Part shown: positions 21,934-32,245 of the stretch, piece by piece | How the letters are laid out: each line of letters begins with the position of its first letter | Position numbering within the stretch: the first letter of the stretch is position 1 | DNA from: Tolypeutes matacus | Lineage: Eukaryota > Chordata > Mammalia > Cingulata > Chlamyphoridae | Direction of reading: 5' to 3' | Assembly (NCBI GenBank): GCA_026826555.1 | Contig: JAKSZT010054324.1 | Span: forward strand, 9,346,034-9,410,033 | Length of the DNA: 64,000 nucleotides | Notes under the pieces: model-generated | Database searches by the model: none | What the model was told of the DNA's origin: nothing | What the model saw: only the letters and a program-made list of their open reading frames with translations | Position numbers and translations under genes: made by a program

Positions 21934-23985
21934 AATCCAAAAGAACTATACTCCTGCTAACTTATACCCATCAAGCCCTTTATTAAAGAGTTTTATACTT
22001 ATAATGTGCTTATAATGAAGAGGAAGCAACAAATTATCCTCTCTGTGCTGTCACGACTGGATTGCATGTTCACGGTGCCTGCCCACATTCTCCTCTCATA
22101 CCACCCCCTCCCTCTCCTGGATTCCCTCCCACTTTCCTTTCCCTTGCATCCTCCCTCCCTCTCTTCTTCAGACTATTACTAAGCCCTGGCATCACAAATA
22201 TGGTACAACTGAATTGAAGGACACCAGGGATGCTTTAAAAAAGATTTTCATGTTCGAAATTCTCCAATTTTCTTTTCTTGTCATGTTGGTCACAATTTTG
22301 TGTCCCAATCTTCCAGCATAGAGCATAGCTTATAAGTTCCTGGTAGGGTTCATATTCATTCATTGAATGAATAGCCAAGTGAACGACTATATAAATGAAT
22401 GATTGAAAGAACGAATTAAAGGAAGAGCAAACACATTAATTTCTTTTTTAAAAAATTTAGGAAGAGAAAAGGAAGACTCAGAAAAACTAAGGAACTTGAA
22501 CAGCAGGGGGCAGCAAAAGTTTGCTTCCTCATTTATTTATTTATTTATTTATTTATTTTAGCCCTATTGGTCAACATTGCACAATGCCTTGACTCATATT
22601 GACTTCCTATGAGAAAGAAAGAGGGTGAGAGAGAGAAAGAAAGAAGTTATCAATTCTAAAATGGCAAGTGCACTCTACTGTAATTTACTTCAATTGCTTC
22701 TAGAACATCGCATGTGGTTTTTCAAAGTTCTTTCCTAAAGGACCCTAAAACTGTTCAAAGAGGGTTATATAGAAATTGCCAGCAGATGGCAGCACTTCTT
22801 ATTGGTCAGGAATATAGGGCTAGATTTGGGGGAAAATCAAAGATGTGTATATATAGGACATGAAATCTTTATTTAAAAACTACAGAAGTGAAATCAATAT
22901 TAATAAGAGGATTAAACCATCTAGATCTCACATATCTTAATGAAAGGAATGTAGAATTTTAACCACAGGGACATTGTTCTTTTTGAAGCAAGGGTGATAC
23001 TAAAATGTTTTTAAATGTCAAGTTTGAACCTTATAAAAGGTGAGCTGTAATTGATTGAAATCACTTGGATTTTACTGTGTACTTTTAGCATGTTCCTTTA
23101 TCAGATTTTTCAGTGATCAATTCACAGATGTTAGCCCAGAGAAAGACAATCACACTCAGACACAATGCTTTTCCTTTACTGATTAATAGTGCTAAATGAC
23201 TTGCCACTACATTGTCCTTGGCTACATTATTTACACGTCAACAGAATACCTCAGAGTCCCTTAAGTATTATCAGGTCTTCACATTTTCTAAACATTTAAC
23301 TACTTTAGTTGGCTATTTATAATAAGATAAAATGCAGAATAATGTCTGTAGAAGAGTACTTATACTGAAAAGGAAAATGCAGACCCACTGGTTTCTAAGA
23401 GTGACAGCATTTGACCCGAAACTTCAAACAGGCCTATGAAGCTCCCATCGGGGTAAAAGAGCAGAAGTCAGTCTAGTACTTGTTTCTTTTTAGATCTCTC
23501 ATTCCTTATCCATATAGACAAGTAATAAATGCTTGAGTGAGAATAAAAAGCATTCCATTATATTTCTGCCTATAATGAAAAGTCCCCTGTCTTTGGCTCT
23601 TTGATTTCCCACATGAAGCCCAACATGGATTTTGCTAGAATAACAAACAGAGCTAGAAAAAAACAGAAGAGCATATTTGCTTAAATTGATGTTCGCACTG
23701 AAAAGAAACCCCTATTAGGGTTACCAGTGGGTCAGGCTGCAGTCTGTTTTTGCATGAAGGCTGAATCAAGGGCATATGAATTCAGAAAACTGGGTAGGTT
23801 TAGGTTCTTTTAACACCCACTACTTTAATACAGTCCTTCCTGAGGAAACTCTCTTTGAGCCCTTTTTACCTGAATAGCAACTGGAAGATACATAAGCATG
23901 AGATTAGAAACCCTTAAGAGTGGTCAACTATAGGAAACAACCCTTAGATTTAATTTGGTTTCCAGAGAATTCCATTGCTCCATTT
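21934..23985. other. Intergenic sequence, no gene recognised
   Basis: Mostly unique A/T-rich DNA. A (TTTA)n microsatellite lies at 22531-22560 and a GA-rich run near 22618-22645. No exon-like frame was found. Confidence 0.5.
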
Positions 23986-24145
23986 GGGAGGCAGTACAGT
24001 GCCAGGCTGCTGGCTGTTGAATGCTATCACACTCTGTGCTTCAGTTTCCTCTTTGTAAAATGGGGATAATACAGGGCTATGTGAGAGTTAAACAAGTTAA
24101 TACTTTCAAGCACTAGGGATATGCTAAGTACTCTGTGTGTGAATT
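23986..24145 (+). mobile_element. MIR SINE
   Basis: The MIR core is readable: GTGCTTCAGTTTCCTCTTTG, TAAAATGGGGATAATA, and a GAGAGTTAAACAAGTTAATAC end. Ancient mammal-wide tRNA-derived SINE. Confidence 0.8.
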
Positions 24146-24163
24146 ATGATGATGATGATGATG
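24146..24163. repeat. (ATG)6 microsatellite
   Basis: Six exact ATG units at the junction of the MIR and the following L2. Confidence 0.95.
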
Positions 24164-24167
24164 TAAC

Positions 24168-24600
24168 CAGGCACTGCATTGGGTGCTGAGAATACACAGA
24201 TGGGTAAGATATTGTCACTGCCTTTGAGGAGCTTATAGTCTTTTAAGGGGAGACAGGTAAATAAGAGAAAAAATATAACAGATGAGGTAGGGGAGTTATA
24301 TAGATTTCAGTGTGGGCACAAGGGACAGTATGGTGAGTTGGTTTCACTGGAGATGAGGGAAGCCTTGAGGAAAGGCCCTTGAGCTGATTGTGAAAGGTGA
24401 CCATGTGTTTGTAAGTAAGAAAGGGGGCAAGGACATTCCAGGTGGGATTGGGGAACGTGTGCCTGGAGGCACTAAAGTGAGAACCAGTGTGGTTCCTTTA
24501 GAGAGCTGCCATTATTGGAATATGAGCAGAGCACAGGCTGTGAGTTTAAGGGGGCAGAATGAGAGACGAAGCCCTATCAGAGGATGAAAGGCAAAATCCA
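24168..24600 (+). mobile_element. L2 3' end
   Basis: The L2 order is visible: AGGCACTGCATTGGGTGCTG, GAGGAGCTTATAGTCTTTTA, GGGAGACAGGTAAATAAG, AGGGAAGCCTTGAGGAAAGG, then AGGACATTCCAGG. Old, non-coding remnant of a CR1-clade LINE. The open frame at 24390-24587 lies within it and is incidental. Confidence 0.8.
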
Positions 24601-25021
24601 GCATTGCAAGCAGCCAAAACATAGGTAGAATTTGGAAATCAGGTGGATTTTGAGGTGCTCATTCAGCATCTCCACCCTGCCCACCCCCACCCCCAACTTC
24701 TGCTCTTCTGGCGGCATCAAAATTTCCTCTCCTAATAAGGGCCCCCAGCCATATGGATTAAGGCCTGCCCTCATCCACTTTGGCCACAACTAAATAGGAT
24801 CTTGGAAGAACATGTGTTTGTTGGTGTACATAATTCAGTCTACCACATGGCTAGATATGGAAACTCTGAGCATATCTTGAAAAAGATAGGCTAGAGGCCT
24901 GGCTAGATTCTGATACCCTGTTTATGCAAGGATGTAGAGAGTCACTTAAATATCTTAGCCAATCTGTATATCTTGAATACTTTTAATTTCCCCAACAAAC
25001 TCTATTATGAACCTTGTTTTT
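24601..25021. other. Intergenic sequence, no gene recognised
   Basis: No recognised element except a short CCCACCCCC-rich stretch near 24680. Confidence 0.4.
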
Positions 25022-25038
25022 AAAAAAGAGAAGTTGTG

Positions 25039-25223
25039 GGAAGCGGCTGTGGCTCAATCAGTAGGGCTCCCGTTTACCATATGGGAGGCCCCGGGTTCGG
25101 TTCCCGGGGCCTCCTGGTGAAAGCAAGCCCGCCCGCATGGCGTGGTTAGCTGACCCAGCTACACAAGCAGCAAGGGGGGGATAAATGAATAAATAAATAA
25201 AATCTTTGAAAAAAATAAAAAAT
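25039..25223 (+). mobile_element. DAS-type tRNA-derived SINE, well preserved
   Basis: It begins GGAAGCGGCTGTGGCTCAAT (box A), has GGTTCGGTTCCCG (box B), CCTCCTGGTG, an AAATAAATA tail and terminal A/T. A 17-base duplication AAAAAAGAGAAGTTGTG is at 25022-25038 and 25224-25240. It inserted into the antisense L1-like segment that follows. Close to the copy at 31166-31355, so both belong to the same young subfamily. Confidence 0.95.
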
Positions 25224-25600
25224 AAAAAAGAGAAGTTGTGGGTTTACAGAGCAATCATGCATAAAGTACAGGATTCCCATATACTGCCCCATTATTAACA
25301 CCTTGCATTGGCATAGTACATTTGTTATGACTGATGAAAGCACATTTTTATAACTGTATAATTAATTAAGTTAGTCCATGGATTAACTTGAGTTAACTCG
25401 GGTTCACTGTGTTGTGCAGTTCCATGGTTTGTTTTTTTTTAAATTTTTATTATAGTAATATATACAACCTAAAATTTCCCCTTTTAACCACATTCAAATA
25501 TATAATTCCATGCTGTTAATTACATTTGCAATGTTGTGCTACCATCACCACCATCCATTACCATTAAAAAAAAAAAAAAGGTTAATATTTAAAATTTAGG
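25224..25600 (-). mobile_element. Antisense L1-type 3' end
   Basis: AGAGAAGTTGTGGGTTTACA followed by ATCATGCATAAAGTACAGG and TTCCCATATA recurs at 46493-46545. A second block (TAATTACATTTGCAATGTTG, then CTACCATCACCACC) resembles antisense L1M 3' sequence. An A run lies at about 25567-25579. Confidence 0.6.
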
Positions 25601-26935
25601 ATCTTTTACATGTATAAGTCTGTATTTCTCAGCTTTCTAGAAAATTTGGTGGGTCCGGCAGCACCGTTCTCTAGTTCTAGCTCAGCACCAAGATGGCATG
25701 TGCACTGCCCAGTTTGTCCCAGATCTATTCCATTCCAGTTTAGCCATTAACCTTACCCACAGTGCCATCAGCATCTGGGTCTCTGATCTTTATATAACAT
25801 GGTAAAGAGTTCTGGTTTTATCCTGCAGGACATGCAGAGCATTGAAGTGGTATAAGCAAGAGATTCTCTGTGATCAGATTTGCTTTTTTGAGTGGCGGAT
25901 GGATTGGAGGACAAGATGCTAAACTATCTTTACCTTTTAACAAAAGTTTTATCATAAGAATTGACTGGGCATGTGTAAAGGCAATTGGGTTTCATTGGCT
26001 TTTACTATTATATTTTATTAGAAATATAAAATCCATTCTTTGGAAAATATGACCTCTAGTTTAGATGCATGGGAATGATTAATCTTCCAGTCTCCTCTGT
26101 ATTATTTTTATTTTTAAAGGTATACAGAGGGTTTAGGATTTTAGGAGGAAAATTTATCCTACTTTTACAGCTCCTTTAAGGGACCCAAGGGACAGATGGT
26201 CCCTCTGGAATGGATAATGAAATAAAGTCAGATCATAACACATCTGGAAAAAGGCAAAAGAGAATGCATATGTCACAAGAGAAGAAAGAGCTGGTGCACA
26301 CAAACAGTAGCTAAGAGGCAGCAAACTACTTCTGGAAGAGTGGATTTCTCCACCTAAGACCTGCTCTTACTAGGAGAGACAACTCCTGGTTTTCCAATAA
26401 TCCACAACTTTCTGGGTAGAGACACAGTACTTAAGTTGGGATGAAAATACAAATAAACGCAGGCTTTCCTTGTGGCTCAGGCCCCTGGGAGCTTTAGCAG
26501 AGGCAAAGCAGAAGCAGCTGGGCTTGGACCAGAGGGCAAAAATGACGGAGCTGATCACAAAGCATTTCACGCCCACTTCCGATGGGTCCAGAACGTGGAG
26601 GACAGGGAAGGTGTCATGAAGGAGGAATGAATTAATCATGTTCTCATTCGCTGGCTTTCTGAGAAGGGACTATTTGGTTGCTAGCAGGACAGCTGTGCCA
26701 GGACACAGGTTGGCTTGGGTGTCTGTCATGAGCTGAAGAGGGGAGGGGCCCTGCTACTGAGTTATGCCTGCCCCTGGGAAACCAAATTTCAACTTCTGAG
26801 TTATTCTGACATTCATTGAACAGATGTGGACCACCTGCTATGTGCAAAGCTCTTTGCCAATTCCCTTCCACGTTCAGGGGTACTATTTCTTTTGTAACTA
26901 CTTGGAGGAGAAGGAGAGATAACAGCCAGACACCT
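25601..26935. other. Intergenic sequence, no gene recognised
   Basis: No recognised repeat. Antisense frames at 26370-26639 and 26644-26871 have no family features and no good splice context. Confidence 0.45.
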
Positions 26936-26937
26936 CG

Positions 26938-27170
26938 GGTGCAGCTTGGTGTGATGGAAAGGGCACTGGCATGGAGGCAAGAGCCCTGATTTTGGATGAG
27001 TGATCCTGGGCACGTTTTTACCCTTCAGCATATTCTTTCACTTATGATTGAGTATCAACTATTTTACCAAGACCCACAGACTCTCTGAGTCTTATTATAT
27101 TTATCTGGAACCAGCATGATAATAGTAACTGCTCACAGGAGTAAATGAAATGATGCACAAAACATTTTCT
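26938..27170 (+). mobile_element. MIR SINE
   Basis: A GTGATGGAAAGGGCACTGGC start, a CTGATTTTGGATGAGTGATC block and an AATGAAATGATGCACAAAAC end follow MIR in order, with the central part diverged. Confidence 0.55.
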
Positions 27171-27631
27171 AATATATTGCCAACAAACTTCTTTTCCTTC
27201 CTTCGCTATCACACTGTTAAGTAAAGTGGGGTGTCAGAGACTGACTGGGAGAGGGAGAGTGAGGGGTATGGCATGAGGCCTGGACTGTGGGGGTGGATCT
27301 GTGGTGCAGGTGATGCCTCATATTTATCTAAGCTTGGGTGAAAATGAGGCGCTCTGCCTGAAATCCGGAATCATGATAGAATGACCCTATTCTTTTCAGT
27401 CTCTTATACCATAGTCTCCATTTGTTATTTTGAGCTTTGAATTTTAAGGAATTTTTTTAAATTCCAAAATTCAGCTCTTAGAAAATCCCAAATGATCTAA
27501 GAGAATTTTACAACAAAATAGTCACCAGGTTCTCATATCAGGTAAGTTAAAAAGTACATGCTTTACCACATACCTCGCGTAATTTCTCTAAACTATTTTA
27601 TTCAGAGTTGCTCAAATTTCTGTTACCGTTT

Positions 27632-28089
27632 TGTATTCTTTCCTTAGCTGCTAAAACAAATATCATACAATGACTTAAATGGGAATACAATGGCTTAAGT
27701 GGTACTATAGTGGGAATTTATTGGCTCATGGTTCTGAGGCTAGGATAAGACCAAAATTGAGGCATCAGCCAGGTGATGCTTTCTCCCTGAAGACTGAAGC
27801 ATTCTGGGGTTGGCTGCCAGTGATCCCTGGTCCCTGGCTTTTCCATCTCACGGCAATGCACATGGCAGCACTGCCTTTCCCTCCAGTTTCTGGCTGCTCC
27901 CTGAGGGTTCTCTTCCGTGACCAATTTTCTTTGCTCATAAGGACTTCAATCATAATGGATTAAGGCCCACCCTCATTCAGTTTGGGTACACCTTAACTAA
28001 TAACATCTTCAAAGGTCTTGTTTACAAATGGGTTCACACCTACAGGATCTGAACATGTTTTTTGTGGGAGACATGATTCAATCCCAACA
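27632..28089 (-). mobile_element. LTR (MaLR-like), antisense
   Basis: On plus it reads AGCTGCTAAAACAAATATCA, then TTATTGGCTCATGGTTCTGAGG, ending GATTCAATCCCAACACA, i.e. an LTR starting TGTGTTGGGATTGAATC on the minus strand. It shares its plan with the LTRs at 9866 and 54051. No clean target duplication found. The plus open frame within it is incidental. Confidence 0.7.
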
Positions 28090-28299
28090 CATCTCTTAGC
28101 TCATTTGCTGGGAATGAAATGCTATAATTTGCCAGTTGGTTCTTATACTAATTTTTGGGTTGGGCTAACATTATATTACTTTTCTTTCATTGCAGTTTCT
28201 GGCATATGTATGTCCTGCAGAGTACTTATGTTAGGCTCACAGATGTCCCCATGGAAAAAAAGAGAAAAATTTAATTTGTCACTGCCTTATTAACATTAA

Positions 28300-28331
<32 letters not shown>

Positions 28332-29285
28332 TCTGGTCTGTATGTGGGGTTAGAGATGGAAAGGGGATCAATCATACAAATTAGCTTACTCCTTGCAAGG
28401 TGAATTTATTGTTCTTGCTAAATGAGTTAGATGGGGTAGTTATCTTGACGATACATTGCTCGTTAATGGTACCTGCACATAGTGCCACTAAAAATTACTG
28501 GTGGTAGGTAACAATAGGATGCCTGGTGCTAGGAACTCTGTAACCTTGCTGGAGCTTGGGAAAAGTGAGTCAAACAAGGTCCTACCTCCAAGCAAAGCTT
28601 CCCCTATGCCCAGAGAAAGCCGGCTGATGGGACCAGGGAGACCCAAGTCATGACTAGAGAACAATTATGAAGAGACCACATAGTGAACATATAGTTACTT
28701 CAGCTGTCATAACTGTGATTGCAGATCACAAAGCTGAACACATGGCTGATTAAAAAGGCGCCCCAATCTCCCTAGAGGTGTGCCATTCTGGGGACAATTT
28801 CCAAATTCGGCCATAATAATTCAACTCAAGGAAGTTAAGATTGTAAAAATGCTAGGCTAGCACACATGAGAAATAAAGACTTCAAAACAAATTACTCACA
28901 GGAGGCACTGGGAAAACCAGAAAGAGATAAAGATAGATATACCTTTATAAGGGTAAAGTAAAAAAAAAAGGCCTCTTGAGCCTCAGCCTTGAGCATACAA
29001 GAAGTCCTCTGCAAATGCCTACTGAATGGATGAATTGGGACTTGAAATTGACTGCCCCCAAACAAAACAAACAGAGCTAAACAAGCAGACAGATAAAAAA
29101 CACAGAATCCTGAAAGCAATTCCAGAGGAAAAGAGAAACAGAGAAGATGAGAATTTCATGTGAAGATCAGGTAGGAGGGAAAAGAAGAGTTGAAAGGAAG
29201 GCCAAAAATGGAAGAAAAAGAGATTTGATTCAGTAAAAGAATTCAACAAACTTTTTTTGAACACTTGCTCTCATAGCATGGCACT
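28090..29285. other. Intergenic sequence with CA microsatellite
   Basis: (AC)14 at 28300-28327, likely polymorphic. Otherwise unique-looking, no gene recognised. Confidence 0.55.
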
Positions 29286-29420
29286 ATAAATTCTATAAGT
29301 TGTATGAGGTGGGTACTTATATTATACCCATTGTACAAATGAGGAAACTGTGGTTTAGAGATAATAAGCAGCATGCTCAAGGTCAAATCAGTGGTGTTGG
29401 GTTCAGGTTTGGACCAAGTC
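29286..29420 (-). mobile_element. MIR SINE (antisense)
   Basis: Contains ATACCCATTGTACAAATGAG followed by GAAACTGTGGTTTAGAG and CATGCTCAAGGTCA, the antisense MIR core. Confidence 0.75.
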
Positions 29421-29760
29421 TGGCTTGGGAGGTTGCACTCTTACCCTCCCCCAGGATGCTCCAGAGCCCTCTGCTGGGGTCATGGGTGGGACAATCACAC
29501 AGCACAGCTTGCTGAGCCAGTTCAGGTTTACACCGGTTGCCCTTCTGGGGTGTTTATTAAAGCCCTCTTTTCACTTTCAGAATTGTCCCAGATTGGACAG
29601 CAAATCATATGGCACCCTTGCTGTAGGTACACTTCAAATGAATAAGACACAGATTTCATGTCCTTCAAGAAGCTTACACTAAATTGCATTTTAGTGTTTT
29701 GCATTTTGTGGGAAAAATTTCCTGTCAGGAGAATAACAAAATGTTTTACAAATATGCCAT
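29421..29760. other. Intergenic sequence before the long L1
   Basis: No element recognised. Antisense frame 29528-29923 runs into the L1 5' UTR and is taken as chance. Confidence 0.4.
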
Positions 29761-30065
29761 GGAGGGAGGATTTCTGGGAAGATGGTGAACTAGAAAGACA
29801 TGAGACTCTCTTCTCTTCCAGGAAAATAGCTAGAGGACAGGCTGAAAGAGTCTGGAAAAAAGATCTTCTATGGTTTAGGACACGAGGCGAAGGCTGGACA
29901 CCGCCAAGAAGAGAGAGGGACAAAGGAGGGGAATCACAATGACAAAACTGTGAGTTGAAACCAGTGGCTGCTACTGCCAGAACACTCTCTCACCCTAAAC
30001 ACACTTTAGAATTCTCAGGCCTCTGAGCCAGCTACAAAGGGGGTCCAGGGATCCACCAGCCCAGG

Positions 30066-30490
30066 AAAAGGGAGAGAGAGAGGGACATAGCCTAAGGCTG
30101 ACTCAGATTCTGACCCACAGATTTGATCTGCTGTGTCCCACCAGCTCTTCCAGACTGGGTGGGGCTGTGCCATTGTTTGCCCTGGGAACCAGCATGGGGC
30201 TGGAGAGACCCGGCCCTCTCAATTGCCCTCTCTTCAGCAAGGACTTATTGTTGGGGATGTACCTCCCCCAAAAAGGGGAGAGATAGGGGCACAGCCTAAG
30301 GCTGACTCAGCTTTTGACCCACAACTTTGGTCTGCTGTGTCCCACAAGCCTTTCCAGGCCAGGTGGGGCCGTGCCATTGTTTGCCCTGGGAGCCAGCATG
30401 GGACTAAAGAGTTCCTGGACTAAAAAGATCTGACCCTTCCATTCTCCTTCTCTACTAACCAGGACTGATTGTTGAGGATGCAGAGGGGAG
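30066..30490 (+). repeat. Two tandem units in the L1 5' UTR
   Basis: Unit 1 (about 30066-30270) and unit 2 (about 30271-30490) share CCTAAGGCTGACTCAG (30091 and 30295), CTGCTGTGTCCCAC, GTGCCATTGTTTGCCCTGGG and GGACT(T/G)ATTGTTG. The period is 204 bases at the left and 221 at the right, because unit 2 has an insertion near 30410. The arrangement recalls the tandem promoter monomers of mouse L1. The plus frame at 30133-30423 reads across both units and is not a gene. Confidence 0.85.
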
Positions 30491-30905
30491 TGTGATTATT
30501 TCCTACCTGGGAAAAGGGAAGGGGCTGCCAGAGAAAGCTGGAGAACTGTCTCTGAGGAAGTTTGAATTACAAGGCTCTTAGCCTCCAGGCAGGAACTTCT
30601 ATCACATTGATCCAGTCAGTGTTGCAGCAAATACACTACCACCAGGCATTGAACTGAGAGGGCTGCCAAAGCGAGCCAAATGCTGGCAGACCAAGGAAGT
30701 GCATGTGAGAAAATTAAAAATAAATAAGAAAGGCTTTTTCCAGCCTTTATAGCCTCCCACCCCAAGGCCCTAGGAAGTGGGTCTGCAACCCATTACTGGG
30801 TCCAGAGCGCAGTTTTGAGCAGCTAACAGGGACAATCCTAACAATCCAGGTAAAACCAAGAATCAAAGAGCAGCAGTAACACACAGCTCCCACCACTAAA
30901 TCCCT

Positions 30906-31323
30906 ATGAAAGAGGAAGAAATTGCATATCTGAGTAAACTACCATCTTAATCAGATGCCTAGACATCAGCAAAAAATTACGAGCCATACTAAGAAAATGG
31001 AAGACATTGCCCAAGAAAAGGAATATATCAAAGCCTCTGAAGAGAGGATTTGAGAGAACTAATTTGAGAGAACTAATTAACAAGATGCACACAAATTTCC
31101 AAAATCAAATTAATGAGTTGATGGGCAATATAGTTAAAGAGATAAATGATATCAAGAAGACATTGGGGGAGGCGGCTGTGGTTCAATCAGTGGGGCTCCC
31201 GTTTACCATATGGGAGGCCCCGGGTTCGGTTCCCGGGGCCTCCTGGTGGGGGCGGGCCCGCCCGCACGGCGTGGTTGGCTGACCCGGCGGGCGCAAGCAG
31301 CAAGGGGGAGATAAATGAATAAA

Positions 31324-31359
<36 letters not shown>

Positions 31360-32137
31360 AGACATTGAGTCTTCAAGAAGAATTTGATATCCTGAATAGA
31401 AAAGTAGCAAAGCTCATGGGAATGAAAGACACAGTAGGTAAAATAAAAAAGCATAGAGGCATACAAGAGCAGATTCAAAATGATAGAAGAAAGAATAAGT
31501 GATAACAAAGAACAGATGAAATTGAGATAAAAGAACAGAGAAAAATGGAAAAAAATTGAGTAGGGGCTCAGGGAGATGAATGACAACACAAAACCCAACA
31601 ACATATGTGTCATGGGAGTTCCAGAAGGAGAAGGGAAGGGAAAAGGGGCAGAAAGAGTATTTGAGGAAATAACAGCTGAAAATTTCCCAACTGTCACAGA
31701 AGAAATGAACTTACATGTCCAAGAAGCACACTGTAGCCCAATCAGAATAAATCTAAATAGATCTACTCCAAGACACATACTACTCAGAATGTCAAATGTC
31801 AAAGATAAAGAGAAAATTCTGAGAGCAGCAAGGGAGAAGCAAGCCATCACATACAAGGGAGCCCAGTAAGACTTAGTGCAGATTTCTCATCAGAAACCAT
31901 AGAGGTAAGAAGACAGTGGTGTGATACAATTAGGATACTGAAAGAAAAACTGTCAGCTGAGAATTCTTTATCCAGCAAAACTATCCTTCAAATATGAAGG
32001 TGAGTATAAAATATTCACAAACAAAGAGAAATCAAGAGAGTTCATAAAAAAGAATCCATCTTTGCAGGAAATATTAAAGGAAGGCTTAGAGCCTGAAAGA
32101 AAAAGACAGGAGAGACAGACTTGGAGGAGATTATAGG
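30906..32137 (+). pseudogene. L1 ORF1 (RNA-binding protein), broken
   Basis: ORF1p is the trimeric RNA chaperone that coats L1 RNA. Here the N-terminal and coiled-coil part (about 30906-31560) is interrupted by stops and by a DAS SINE. The RNA-recognition domain is readable at about 31576-31868 (GVPEGEGKGKGAERVFEEI, then TPRHILLRM and REKQAITYKG). After a frameshift the C-terminal domain is recognisable to about 32137 (YPAKLSF near 31967). It cannot make an intact protein. Confidence 0.9.
31166..31355 (+). mobile_element. DAS-type SINE inside L1 ORF1
   Basis: Head GGGGGAGGCGGCTGTGGTTCA, box B GGTTCGGTTCCCG, CCTCCTGGTG, then a GC-rich body, AAATAAATA and an A tail of 20-odd bases. The 12-base duplication AAGAAGACATTG is at 31154-31165 and 31356-31367. 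The long intact A tail marks a young copy, inserted after the L1 was in place. Confidence 0.96.
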
Positions 32138-32245
32138 AGAAAGAAGAGCAGAAAGGATAACAAAAAGAGTCAAAAGATGAAAAAATGATATGACATATGA
32201 AAACCAAAGAATAAAATGGTGGAAGTAAATAATGCATCTACAGTA

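Noticed and set aside
28300..28327. CRISPR-like or regulatory array
   Set aside because: It is a simple CA microsatellite; no spacer-repeat structure exists anywhere in the window.
31329..31856. Antisense 175-codon hydrophobic frame
   Set aside because: It is the complement of L1 ORF1 plus a SINE tail; the phenylalanine run is the A tail.
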